Source: Pseudomonas xantholysinigenes (lineage in GTDB: Bacteria > Pseudomonadota > Gammaproteobacteria > Pseudomonadales > Pseudomonadaceae). From it: 64,000 nt of DNA. This document shows, piece after piece, positions 53,049 to 60,866 of this stretch (positions are counted from its first letter, which is position 1; each line of letters opens with the position of its first letter). The notes under the pieces were generated by a model. That model ran no database searches, was not told where the DNA came from, and saw only the letters and a program-made list of their open reading frames with translations. The DNA is taken from assembly GCF_014268885.2 (NCBI RefSeq), contig NZ_CP077095.1, positions 1,989,501 through 2,053,500 of the forward strand, in the 5' to 3' direction. Made by a program: the position numbers and the translations under genes.

Positions 53049-54367
53049 GCGTCGGGCAGGTCGCGCATCAACAGTCCGTAGGCCAGCGACACCTGCTCCG
53101 GGATCGGCAGGTAGACGGTGTGGCCATCGCCCGGCGCGACGTCCACGGCCTGTTGCTGGCTGTTGCGCATGCGTTCGAGGTCGAAATGGTAGTTGCCGCG
53201 AGGGGTCATCAACTCCAGGTGGTCGCCGACGGCAAAGCGGTTCTTCACTTTCACTTCGGCCAGACCCTCGACCCGCAGGCCGGTCAGCTCGCCAACGAAC
53301 TGCTGGCGTTCGGATACCGAGTTGCCACGCTGGTAGTTCTGGTACTCGTCGTGCACGTGGCGGCGCAGGAAGCCCTCGGTGTAGCCACGCTGGGCCAGGG
53401 ATTCGAGGTTGTCCATCAGGCCGCGGTCGAAGGGACGCCCGGCCACCGCGTCGTCGATGGCCTGGCGGTACGATTGCACGGCACGGGCGCAGTAGAAGTG
53501 CGACTTGGTGCGGCCCTCGATCTTCAGCGAATGCACGCCCATGTGGGTCAGCCGCTCGACATGCTGGATGGCTCGCAGGTCCTTGGCATTCATGATGTAG
53601 GTGCCGTGCTCGTCCTCGAAGGCGGGCATCTGTTCGCCTGGGCGGTTGCTTTCCTGGAGCAGGAACACCTGGTCGGTGGGCGCGCCGAGCCCCAGGGTCG
53701 GCTCGACCTCGCGGACGATATCGCCGGTGGCATTCTCGCTGGCCGGGGTGGCGTCGTACTGCCAGCGGCAGGCGTTGGTGCAGGTGCCCTGGTTGGCGTC
53801 GCGCTTGTTCAGGTAGCCGGACAACAGGCAGCGCCCGGAGTAGGCCATGCACAGCGCGCCATGGACGAACACTTCCAGCTCCATGTCCGGCACCTGCTGG
53901 CGAATTTCCTCGATCTCTTCCAGCGACAGTTCCCGGGACAGGATCACCCGCGACAGGCCCATGCCCTGCCAGAAGCGCACGGCCGCCCAGTTCACCGTGT
54001 TGGCCTGCACCGAGAGGTGGATGGGCATCTGCGGGAAGTGTTCGCGCACCAGCATGATCAAGCCCGGGTCGGACATGATCAGCGCGTCGGGGCCCATCGC
54101 GATGACGGGCGCCAGGTCCTTGAGGAAGGTCTTGAGCTTGGCGTTGTGCGGGGCGATGTTGACCACCACGTAGAAGCGCTTGCCCAGGGCGTGGGCTTCC
54201 TGGATGCCGAGGGCCAGGTTGGCGTGGTCGAATTCGTTGTTGCGCACCCGCAGGCTGTAGCGCGGCTGGCCGGCATAGACCGCGTCGGCGCCGTAGGCGA
54301 AGGCATAGCGCAGGGTCTTGAGGGTGCCGGCGGGGGCGAGCAGTTCGGGCGAGGCGGGTGAGGTCAT
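53045..54367 (-). CDS. trhP: tRNA 5-hydroxyuridine synthesis protein TrhP (YegQ, U32 family)
   Basis: A 440-residue U32-family protein. The start SPELLAPAGTLKTLRYAFAYGADAVYAG and VFVHGALCMAYSGRCLLSGYLNKRDANQGTC hold the family's four-cysteine Fe-S motif (CMAYSGRC, GTCTNACRW); SLKIEGRTKSHFYCARAV is typical of YegQ. In E. coli TrhP uses prephenate to make 5-hydroxyuridine at tRNA wobble U34, and the TrhO route is oxygen-dependent. The 440-residue length fits. The start is ATG 54367; an earlier ATG (54385) is possible. A perfect ANR/FNR box lies 56-69 bases upstream. Confidence 0.92.
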   Translation of the reverse strand: MTSPASPELLAPAGTLKTLRYAFAYGADAVYAGQPRYSLRVRNNEFDHANLALGIQEAHALGKRFYVVVNIAPHNAKLKTFLKDLAPVIAMGPDALIMSDPGLIMLVREHFPQMPIHLSVQANTVNWAAVRFWQGMGLSRVILSRELSLEEIEEIRQQVPDMELEVFVHGALCMAYSGRCLLSGYLNKRDANQGTCTNACRWQYDATPASENATGDIVREVEPTLGLGAPTDQVFLLQESNRPGEQMPAFEDEHGTYIMNAKDLRAIQHVERLTHMGVHSLKIEGRTKSHFYCARAVQSYRQAIDDAVAGRPFDRGLMDNLESLAQRGYTEGFLRRHVHDEYQNYQRGNSVSERQQFVGELTGLRVEGLAEVKVKNRFAVGDHLELMTPRGNYHFDLERMRNSQQQAVDVAPGDGHTVYLPIPEQVSLAYGLLMRDLPDA

Positions 54368-54422
54368 GGTGCGCACCGGGGGCAAAAGGCGCGGATGCTA
54401 AGGCGCGGTTGCATGGCCGGTA

Positions 54423-54436
54423 TTGATCTGGATCAA
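54423..54436. promoter_or_regulatory. ANR/FNR box
   Basis: TTGATCTGGATCAA matches the consensus TTGAT-N4-ATCAA exactly. It lies between trhP (reverse) and the AI-2E transporter gene (forward), at a distance fitting activation of either promoter. Confidence 0.8.
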
Positions 54437-54490
54437 CGGCACTTTCAGGCCGCTGGCGAGCACTAAGCTGTGAACCCCCGAGGAATGCCC

Positions 54491-55555
54491 ATGAACGAAT
54501 CCGTATTGCAGAACAAGGCGCTGACCGCCTTGCTGGCGCTGGTGACGATTGCCTTCATCTGGATCCTGCTGCCGTACTACGGGGCGATTTTCTGGGCGGT
54601 GATCCTCGCCATCCTGTTCGCGCCGCTTCAGCGTCAACTGCTGTTGCGCCTGGGCTGGCGGCGCAACCTGGTGACGGTGGCGACCCTGGCCATCTGCCTG
54701 GTGATCGCCATCCTGCCGGTGATCGTCATCAGCGCGCTGCTGGTGCAGGAGGGCGCGGCGCTCTACCAGCGCATCGAAAGTGGCCAGCTGGATATCGCCG
54801 GCTACATCGAGCACGGCAAGGACATGCTGCCGGCCTATGCCCAGCAGGGCCTCGACCGCATGGGCATGGGCAACCTCGACGGTTTGCGCGACAAGATCAG
54901 CAAGTGGGCGACCCAGGGCAGCCAATTCCTCGCCGGGCAGGCCTTCAGCTTCGGCCAGGGGACCTTCGACTTCCTGGTGAGCTTCGGCATCATGCTCTAC
55001 CTGTTGTTCTTCTTTCTGCGCGAGGGCGCCGAGCTGGCGCGCAAGGTACGCCAGGCGGTGCCATTGCCCGAGCAGCAGAAGCGCAGGTTGCAGCTGAAGT
55101 TCAAGCGGGTGGTGCGTGCGACGGTCAAGGGCAACCTGTTGGTGGCGATCACCCAGGGTGCGCTCGGTGGTTTTATTTTCTGGGTGCTGGGCATCCCCAG
55201 CGCGTTGGTCTGGGCGGTGCTGATGGCCTTTCTGTCGCTGCTGCCGGCGGTGGGCGCAGGGATTGTCTGGGCGCCGGTGGCTGTGTATTTCCTGCTGACC
55301 GGGGCGATCTGGCAGGGGGTCGTGCTGACCGCGTTCGGCGTGTTGGTGATCGGCCTGGTGGACAACCTGCTGCGGCCAATCCTGGTGGGCAAGGACACAC
55401 GGATGCCGGACTACCTGGTGCTGGTGTCGACCTTGGGTGGCTTGGCGGTGTTCGGGCTCAATGGCTTCGTGATCGGGCCGTTGATCGCGGCGTTGTTCAT
55501 TTCCAGCTGGGCGATCTTTGCCTCGACCAAGCCGCAGGTGCAGCTGCCTTCCTGA
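54491..55555 (+). CDS. AI-2E family transporter
   Basis: A 354-residue integral membrane protein of the AI-2E/YdiK/PerM family. About eight hydrophobic segments (LLALVTIAFIWILLPYYGAI, LAICLVIAILPVIVISALLV, FDFLVSFGIMLYLLFFFLRE, LGGLAVFGLNGFVIGPLIAA), a cytoplasmic linker AELARKVRQAVPLPEQQKRR and the conserved signature PILVGKDTRMPDYLVLVSTL. Family members include autoinducer-2 exporters and sodium/proton-linked transporters; substrate cannot be told. ATG 54491 is six bases after GAGGA. Confidence 0.9.
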   Translation: MNESVLQNKALTALLALVTIAFIWILLPYYGAIFWAVILAILFAPLQRQLLLRLGWRRNLVTVATLAICLVIAILPVIVISALLVQEGAALYQRIESGQLDIAGYIEHGKDMLPAYAQQGLDRMGMGNLDGLRDKISKWATQGSQFLAGQAFSFGQGTFDFLVSFGIMLYLLFFFLREGAELARKVRQAVPLPEQQKRRLQLKFKRVVRATVKGNLLVAITQGALGGFIFWVLGIPSALVWAVLMAFLSLLPAVGAGIVWAPVAVYFLLTGAIWQGVVLTAFGVLVIGLVDNLLRPILVGKDTRMPDYLVLVSTLGGLAVFGLNGFVIGPLIAALFISSWAIFASTKPQVQLPS

Positions 55556-55602
55556 GGGGTAGCCCTTTCAAGGTGTTGTGAATTGATGTCCGGCTCGAAT
55601 TT

Positions 55603-55670
55603 GCCGGGGCCGCTTTGCGACCCTTTCGCGGCACAAGGCCGCTCCTACAAGTGACCGCGCCGTCCTGTAG
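55603..55670. repeat. REP copy left of the IS110 insertion
   Basis: CCGGGGCCGCTTTGCGACCCTTTC..AAGGCCGCTCCTACAAG..GTCCTGTAG. Inverse to the copy at 56896-56945; the end GTCCTGTAG at 55662-55670 is the left target flank of the insertion. Confidence 0.8.
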
Positions 55671-55685
55671 ATACCGTCTTGACCC

Positions 55686-56657
55686 TCACCCCGCAAGAGG
55701 GATTTTGGGGTCAAACGGTATCCCCGACTTCACCACCCCGTAAACCAGGTGCAGCAGCTTGCGCATCGCCGCGCAGACGATCTGTTTGTAAGCTTTGTGC
55801 CGGCTGCTCAACCGCTCTGCCAGTTCCTTCACAACAGGGTTATGTCTGATTGAGACAGTGCCTGACATCCACAAGCCTGCACGCAGCCTTGAGGCGCCTG
55901 TACGCGAAATAGTGCTCTTACCTATGAACTCTCCCGATTGCTGCACCACTGGGTTTAAGCCTGAAAACGCGACAATCGCAGAAGGGCTTTGGTATTTCAG
56001 TGGATCGCCCAGTTCGGCGAGCAGCAACGTAGCAGTGGTGTCACCCAAACCATCAATCGAGGTAATCAGCTCACGTCGCTTGCGCAGGTCTGGATCATCA
56101 TCGATCGTCTGCTCGATGGCCTTCCTGGTCTTTTCCAGCTCTTCGTTGATGTGCCCGATTACGTCTTGAATCGACTGCTGTACCGCATCTAGTGCGACAT
56201 CCAAACGATTCTGCTCCATCTGGCGCATTTCCTTGAGGTCGTCCAGTCGCCGCACCAGAGCACGCAAGCGGCGCTGCGCAGGGGGCTCAGGCTCCCACTG
56301 GCGAAGCGAGACAGCCTTTTGTTGGCCATAGGCAGCAATGACTTTGGCGTCAGCCTTATCTGTTTTGACGCGCCGAAGCTCCACGTCAGCGAATTTCGCA
56401 ATCACCGCCGGGTTCAGAATGCACACCCGATAACCTTGGTTGTGACAGTGCTCGGCCAGCGCTTCGTGATAGATGCCTGTAGCCTCCATAACAATCCAGG
56501 CGCCTGGTTCAGCATGGCGCTCAAGCCAGTCGCTAAACTGCCTGAACCCTCCAGGATCATTGGACAGCTTGGCTTTGGTGCGCATCTTGCCATTGGGGAG
56601 CGGGATGGCAATGTCGAAAGATTTTTTGGCGACATCAACGCCAACAAAGACGGACAT
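55686..56657 (-). CDS. IS110-family transposase (DEDD recombinase)
   Basis: A 323-residue recombinase. The N-terminal RuvC-like DEDD domain has D8 (FVGVDVAKKSFD), E58 (VMEATGIYHEAL), and D100 and D103 (VKTDKADAKVIAAYG). A coiled-coil linker (residues about 125-190, LVRRLDDLKEMRQMEQNRLD) follows. The Transposase_20 domain has SIDGLGDTTATLLLAELGD, FSGLNPVVQQSGEFIGKSTI and SRTGASRLRAGLWMSG, holding the family's catalytic Ser. It excises and inserts the element through a circular intermediate, guided by a bridge RNA in this family. ATG 56657 follows GGAGGAG; the frame is intact, so the element may be active. Confidence 0.94.
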   Translation of the reverse strand: MSVFVGVDVAKKSFDIAIPLPNGKMRTKAKLSNDPGGFRQFSDWLERHAEPGAWIVMEATGIYHEALAEHCHNQGYRVCILNPAVIAKFADVELRRVKTDKADAKVIAAYGQQKAVSLRQWEPEPPAQRRLRALVRRLDDLKEMRQMEQNRLDVALDAVQQSIQDVIGHINEELEKTRKAIEQTIDDDPDLRKRRELITSIDGLGDTTATLLLAELGDPLKYQSPSAIVAFSGLNPVVQQSGEFIGKSTISRTGASRLRAGLWMSGTVSIRHNPVVKELAERLSSRHKAYKQIVCAAMRKLLHLVYGVVKSGIPFDPKIPLAG

Positions 56658-56699
56658 GATCTCCTCCTTCAAACTACGAAAGTCGATCACCCTACACTC

Positions 56700-56887
56700 A
56701 GTTCAACCTTGTTAATGCGTGCTCACGCCGGGGGCGGGCACTAGATACCGTTCGAACTCGTCGAGTGGGGTTGGAAGACCAGAGCGTTATCTACAGTGCG
56801 GGCTTGATGCCCTTGGAGCGGCTCTGCTTCAAGGCCTTCCCTCGATGATCAGTCGAGAACTTTCGCCTCTAGGGAGGCGAAAGTCGA
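56700..56887 (-). ncRNA. Predicted IS110 bridge RNA with target- and donor-binding loops
   Basis: The non-coding end on the reverse strand folds, by eye, into three parts. Hairpins: 56860-56883 (10-bp stem) and 56841-56857. Target-binding stem 56774-56830 (CTCTGCTTC with GAAG-AC-CAGAG). Its internal loop carries GGAGCGGC (56815-56822, the right target flank) and CTACAG (56791-56796, reverse complement of the left flank CTGTAG), around an inner hairpin GGGC-TTGAT-GCCC (56800-56812). Donor-binding stem 56701-56759 (AGTTCAAC with GTT-C-GAACT). It holds TAGATACCGT (56743-56752), equal to the transposase-distal end at 55668-55677, and CTTGT (56709-56713), complementary to ACAAG at 56891-56895, around GTGC/GCAC. 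This fits IS110 bridge RNA. Confidence 0.75.
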
Positions 56888-56895
56888 GATACAAG

Positions 56896-56945
56896 GAGCG
56901 GCCTTGTGCCGCGAAAGGGCTGCAAAGCAGCCCCGGCAATCTTGA
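56896..56945. repeat. REP copy right of the IS110 insertion
   Basis: GAGCGGCCTTGTGCCGCGAAAG followed by GGCTGCAAAGCAGCCCCGGCAATCTTGAA; inverse to the copy at 55603-55650. The two together formed one REP pair before insertion. Confidence 0.82.
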
Positions 56946-57002
56946 ATTGAAGCGGCCATATCCGAAAAAACGCAAAGACCTTGAAAGGGCTGCTCCTGAG
57001 GG

Positions 57003-57075
57003 GCCATTCGCGGGTGAACCCGCTCCCACAGGTTTTGTGCAATGCCCTGTGGGAGTGGCTTTGCCCGCGAATGGG
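57003..57075. repeat. REP palindrome, CGCGGGTGAACCCGC class
   Basis: GCCATTCGCGGGTGAACCCG and inverse TTTGCCCGCGAATGGGC with CCTGTGGGAG inside. It lies between the IS and the TonB receptor gene end. Confidence 0.82.
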
Positions 57076-57097
57076 CGGCGGAGCAGGCTCTATCTTT

Positions 57098-59146
57098 TTA
57101 CCGGAAGCTGTAGGACACCCCCGCATACACCCCAAACCCTTCCCCAGGCGTGGAGCGCGCTTCATCGCGCCCGCGATCGTCATACCCTGGCGTCACCGTC
57201 GCGGCATAGCGCTGGTTGGTCAGGTTGCGCAGGTCCAGCCAGGTCTGCCAGTCGCGCTTGGGCGAGTTCCAGCCCAGGCGTGCGCCGAGCAGGGCGTAGG
57301 CATCGGCGTGATTGCTGTTGGCGTAGTCCACCTGCACCTTGGACGCCATCTGCGTGTTGACCCCGGCGTAGAACCCGCTCGGCCAGTCGTAGCGCAGCTC
57401 GGCCTGGTAGTAGTGCATGGGGATGCCGGGCAGGCGGTTGTCGCCGAACCTGTCATCGTCGCGGTAATGGAAGTCGCTGAAGGTGTAGGCCTGGCGCAGG
57501 CTGAGCTTGCCGGTGCCGGGTTGCTCCCAGAGCAGGCTGTCCAGGCCGGCCTCGATGCCCTGGTGCACGGTGGGGCTGGCGTTGAACTCCTTGAATGGCA
57601 AGCCTTGCACGACTTCCACGTTGAGCAGTTCGTGGCGGACCTGGGCGTAGTACCAGGCCAGGTCCCAGCGGCCCAGCGCGGAGTCGCCGCGGGCGCCCAG
57701 TTCCAGGGTGGTGGCGGTCTGGTTCTGCATCTTCATGGGCTGGTTGTTGACCGGCGCGCTCCAGACCAGCGACCACGGATGCGGCGGCTCTACCGAGCGG
57801 CTGAGGTTGCCATAGACCTGCAGGTCCGGGCGGATGTCGTAGCGCAGCCCCAGCCGTGGCGCATAGTCCCAGTCATGCTGGCTGACCTTGCCGCCACTGG
57901 CCGGGTAGCTGACGTCGCTCTCACGGCGGGTATAGATCATGGCCAGGCCCGTGCTCAGCCACAGGTCAGGGATCAGCTCCAGGTCGTTGCCCAGGTGCAG
58001 GACGGTGTCTGAGCCCTGGTAGCTGAAGTCGCGGGTGCGCGCGCCGACCACGTCGTTGACCCGGGAAAACTGCGAGGCGCCGCTGTTGGGCAGGTGCTTG
58101 GTGGTGCGCCAGCCGAGGGTGGTCTTGCTCTCGTGCCCGAAGAGGGTGTCGCGGCGCAGGTAGTTGAGCGTGCCGCTGACATCGCTGTAGGCGACCTTCA
58201 GGCGCATCGGGCCTTCGCGCAGGTCCATGGGGTAGTCGTGATAGACCAGGCCGGCCTCCAGCCGTGAATCGTCGTCGAGGAAGAACGTGGTCTTGTTGCC
58301 GACCCAGGTGCTGCCCGGTTGCGGGCGTCGGTCGTTGCGGGCCAGGTAGGCCGGGTTGGCGGCGCGCGGGTGATGCTTGATCTGCTCCTTGGTCAGGCGC
58401 CCGGCCAGGTCGTTCTCGGTCTCCCGGTAGCGCAGGTAGAAGCGCGTTTCCAGATTGGGGTTGAAGCGGTAGCCGACGTTGGCGGCGATGCCCTTGGCGC
58501 TGCCGCTGCTGTGCTGCTGGTAGCCGTCGTATTCGGCGTCGGTCAGGGCCACGTAGTAATCGAGGTTGCCCAGTACCTGGCCGGAGCTGATGTGCCGGCG
58601 CTGGTAGCCGCGGCTACCGACCTCGTAGCGCAGCTGCAGGGGCGCCGCATCGTAGCCGGTGTGGGTCACATAGTTGATCGCACCGCCCAGGGCCAGCGAG
58701 CCCTGGTCGAAACCGTTGGCGCCGCGCAGCACTTCGGCGCGGCTCAGCCACAGTGGCTCGAACAGCTCATACGGAGTACCGCCCGGACCGGTCAGCGGCA
58801 GGCCGTCGAACATCGTGTACACCCCCGAGCCATGGGCGCCCGGTGCGCGGTTGATGCCTGAACCACGGATCGACAGCTTGATGCCGTCGTTGCCCGCCGA
58901 CTGGGCGAACACCCCCGGCTGATAGGCCAGCACGTCCTGGTTGCTGGCCACCCGGCCCTGGCCGACCTTGTCCATGTCCACCAGGTTGCTGGCGCCGGGG
59001 ATTTCGCGCAGGTGCTCGGCGGCAGCCTCCAGTTCGGATGGAGGCTGGTCCTGGATCAGCACCTGGTCGAGTTCGACGCGGTTGGCGGCCTGGGTGGTGC
59101 CGGCGACGAACAGGGCCAGCAGGGAGTAGGGCAGGGTGGGGCGCAT
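57098..59146 (-). CDS. TonB-dependent outer-membrane receptor
   Basis: A 682-residue receptor. The signal peptide (LLALFVAGTTQA) is followed by a plug domain (LREIPGASNLVDMDKVGQGR, GIKLSIRGSGINRAPGAHGS, LGGAINYVTHTG) and a 22-strand barrel ending in FGVYAGVSYSFR (terminal aromatic residue). The barrel is rich in Trp, Tyr and Arg. The type, with VLAYQPGVFAQSAGNDG in the plug, resembles receptors for ferric siderophores or similar metal chelates. No cognate sigma/anti-sigma or transport genes flank it, so the ligand is unknown. It could also serve copper or vitamin uptake. Confidence 0.9.
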   Translation of the reverse strand: MRPTLPYSLLALFVAGTTQAANRVELDQVLIQDQPPSELEAAAEHLREIPGASNLVDMDKVGQGRVASNQDVLAYQPGVFAQSAGNDGIKLSIRGSGINRAPGAHGSGVYTMFDGLPLTGPGGTPYELFEPLWLSRAEVLRGANGFDQGSLALGGAINYVTHTGYDAAPLQLRYEVGSRGYQRRHISSGQVLGNLDYYVALTDAEYDGYQQHSSGSAKGIAANVGYRFNPNLETRFYLRYRETENDLAGRLTKEQIKHHPRAANPAYLARNDRRPQPGSTWVGNKTTFFLDDDSRLEAGLVYHDYPMDLREGPMRLKVAYSDVSGTLNYLRRDTLFGHESKTTLGWRTTKHLPNSGASQFSRVNDVVGARTRDFSYQGSDTVLHLGNDLELIPDLWLSTGLAMIYTRRESDVSYPASGGKVSQHDWDYAPRLGLRYDIRPDLQVYGNLSRSVEPPHPWSLVWSAPVNNQPMKMQNQTATTLELGARGDSALGRWDLAWYYAQVRHELLNVEVVQGLPFKEFNASPTVHQGIEAGLDSLLWEQPGTGKLSLRQAYTFSDFHYRDDDRFGDNRLPGIPMHYYQAELRYDWPSGFYAGVNTQMASKVQVDYANSNHADAYALLGARLGWNSPKRDWQTWLDLRNLTNQRYAATVTPGYDDRGRDEARSTPGEGFGVYAGVSYSFR

Positions 59147-59235
59147 GGGGGCGAGGTTCCAGATCGAGTGCGGGAGTCTGACGCTGCAAAGGGCAGACGA
59201 AGCACAGTGGTCGATCTGTAATACCGAGCCGATTC

Positions 59236-59320
59236 CTTCGCGGGTAAACCCGCTCCCACAGGTACGGCACTGACCTTGGAAACAGCGGTGATCCTGTGGG
59301 AGCGGGTTTACCCGCGAAGA
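59236..59320. repeat. REP palindrome, CGCGGGTAAACCCGC class
   Basis: CCTTCGCGGGTAAACCCGCT near 59237 and the inverse AGCGGGTTTACCCGCGAAG ending near 59320; CCACAGG / CCTGTGG inside. In the upstream region of the TonB receptor gene. Confidence 0.85.
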
Positions 59321-59344
59321 AGCCTGTGATTTCTTTCAGGCAAA

Positions 59345-59371
59345 AAGAAACCCCGCCGAGGCGGGGCTTCT
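59345..59371 (-). terminator. nuo operon Rho-independent terminator
   Basis: On the reverse strand GAAGCCCCGCC-TCG-GGCGGGGTTTC followed by TTTTTGCC, 20 bases after the nuoN stop. Confidence 0.92.
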
Positions 59372-59389
59372 TGCACTTCGTGCAGCCGA

Positions 59390-60859
59390 TCAACCGATCA
59401 GTTGCAGACCCGCCTGTTGCACCATTTCCAGCAGTGGCTGCGGGTACACACCCAGCACGAAGGCGAGAATGGCGATAGCCAGCAGCATCACGCCGCCGGT
59501 GCGCTGTTCCCACTTCAGCGGAGCGTCGTGGCGACGCAGGTTCGGCTCGACCAGGTACAGGGTGACCATGACCCGCAGGTAGTAGTACACGCCGATGGCG
59601 CTGCCGATCACCAGAGCGCCAACCAGCCACCACAGGTGCGACTCGACGCCGGTGGCGATGATGTAGAACTTGCCGATGAAACCGGCGGTCAGCGGGATGC
59701 CGGCCAGCGACAGCATCATCACGGTCAGTACCGCGGTCAGGTACGGACGGCGCCAGAACAGGCCGCGGTACTCGTACAGGGCGTCGGCGTCACGGCCGGC
59801 GTACGGCGAGGACATCAGGGTGATCACGCCGAAGGCGCCGAGGCTGGTGATCACGTAGGTGACCAGGTACACGCCCATGGCTTCCAGGGCCAGGCCCTTG
59901 CTGGCGACCAGGGCGATGACCAGGTAGCCGAAGTGGGCGATGGACGAGTAACCGAGCAGACGCTTGAGGTTGCTCTGGGTCAGCGCCAGCAGGTTGCCGA
60001 TGATGATCGAGGCGACCGCGATCACCGCCAGCACGGTGCTCAGCACGCCGCTGCTGGCGGCGGGGGAGAGCATGAACAGGCGTACCACCACGGCGAACAC
60101 CGCGACCTTGCTGGCGGTGGCCAGGAACGCGGCGACCGGCGCCGGGGCGCCTTCGTACACGTCTGGGGTCCACAGGTGGAACGGCACCAGCGACAGCTTG
60201 AAGGCCAGGCCCACCAGCATCATGCCCAGGCCCAGCTGTGCCAGCAGGCTCGGCATGCTGGTGGCAGCCAGGGCCTTGCCCAGTTGGTCGAAGGTCAGGG
60301 CACCGGCGTCGGCGTACAGCAGCGCCATGCCGAACAGCAGGAAGGCGGAACCGGCGGCCGACAGCACCATGTACTTGATGCCGGCTTCCAGCGAGCGCTT
60401 GTTGAAGAAGGCGTACGCCACCAGGCCGTAGACCGGCACCGACAGCAGCTCCAGGCCGATGAACAGGCCCGCCAGGTGGTTGGCGCTGACCAGCACCAGG
60501 CCACCCAGTGCCGACATCAGCAGCAGCAGGTACAGCTCTTCACGGTTGCCCGGGAAACCCTTGGAGCCTTCGCCGAGATAGGCGTGGGCGAGGGTGACGC
60601 AGGCCAGGGTGGCCACCAGGATGATCGCCATGTACAGGCAGGCGAACTTGTCGATGGTCACCAACGAGGTCACTGCCAGCGGCGCGACCTTGAGCGCCGG
60701 CAGGATCGACAGCAGGGCCAGGTTCAGGCCCACGGTGGACAGCAGGAAGGTCTGCGAGTGGTTGCGCTTCCAGGCGATCGCCAGCATCACCACCACCGTG
60801 GTGATGGTGGTGATCAGCATCGGCGCCAATGCGATGAAGTGTTGAGTGGTGAATTCCAT
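59390..60859 (-). CDS. nuoN: NADH-quinone oxidoreductase subunit N
   Basis: A 489-residue antiporter-like proton-channel subunit of complex I in the inner membrane. The sequence has about 14 hydrophobic helices. MEFTTQHFIALAPMLITTIT is the start, chosen at 60859, just after nuoM. Conserved Lys/Glu proton-path residues sit in FIGLELLSVPVYGLVAYAF and GLAFKLSLVPFHLWTPDVYEG, with ALTQSNLKRLLGYSSIAHFG downstream. Last gene of the nuo operon, followed by a terminator. NuoN transfers protons across the membrane, coupled to quinone reduction. Confidence 0.96.
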   Translation of the reverse strand: MEFTTQHFIALAPMLITTITTVVVMLAIAWKRNHSQTFLLSTVGLNLALLSILPALKVAPLAVTSLVTIDKFACLYMAIILVATLACVTLAHAYLGEGSKGFPGNREELYLLLLMSALGGLVLVSANHLAGLFIGLELLSVPVYGLVAYAFFNKRSLEAGIKYMVLSAAGSAFLLFGMALLYADAGALTFDQLGKALAATSMPSLLAQLGLGMMLVGLAFKLSLVPFHLWTPDVYEGAPAPVAAFLATASKVAVFAVVVRLFMLSPAASSGVLSTVLAVIAVASIIIGNLLALTQSNLKRLLGYSSIAHFGYLVIALVASKGLALEAMGVYLVTYVITSLGAFGVITLMSSPYAGRDADALYEYRGLFWRRPYLTAVLTVMMLSLAGIPLTAGFIGKFYIIATGVESHLWWLVGALVIGSAIGVYYYLRVMVTLYLVEPNLRRHDAPLKWEQRTGGVMLLAIAILAFVLGVYPQPLLEMVQQAGLQLIG

Positions 60860-60866
60860 AGCGCTC

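Larger units (their letters stand above)
55671..56895. mobile_element. IS110-family insertion sequence inserted in a REP pair
   Basis: About 1225 bases. Removing it joins GTCCTGTAG (ends 55670) to GAGCGGCC (from 56896), restoring an uninterrupted REP sequence CCTGTAGGAGCGGCC. One copy of the AG/CT dinucleotide stays at each side (55669-55670 and 56894-56895), and no target duplication longer than that is seen, as expected for IS110-group insertion with a CT core. It holds one DEDD transposase gene on the reverse strand and a 237-base non-coding end upstream of it. P. putida IS110 elements (ISPpu9, ISPpu10) are known for insertion in REPs; the exact name cannot be given without a search. Confidence 0.88.

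Noticed and set aside
55686..56657. IS110 transposase as a decayed fragment
   Set aside because: The frame is complete with D8, E58, D100, D103 and the C-terminal Ser/SRTG block, and the ribosome site is intact.
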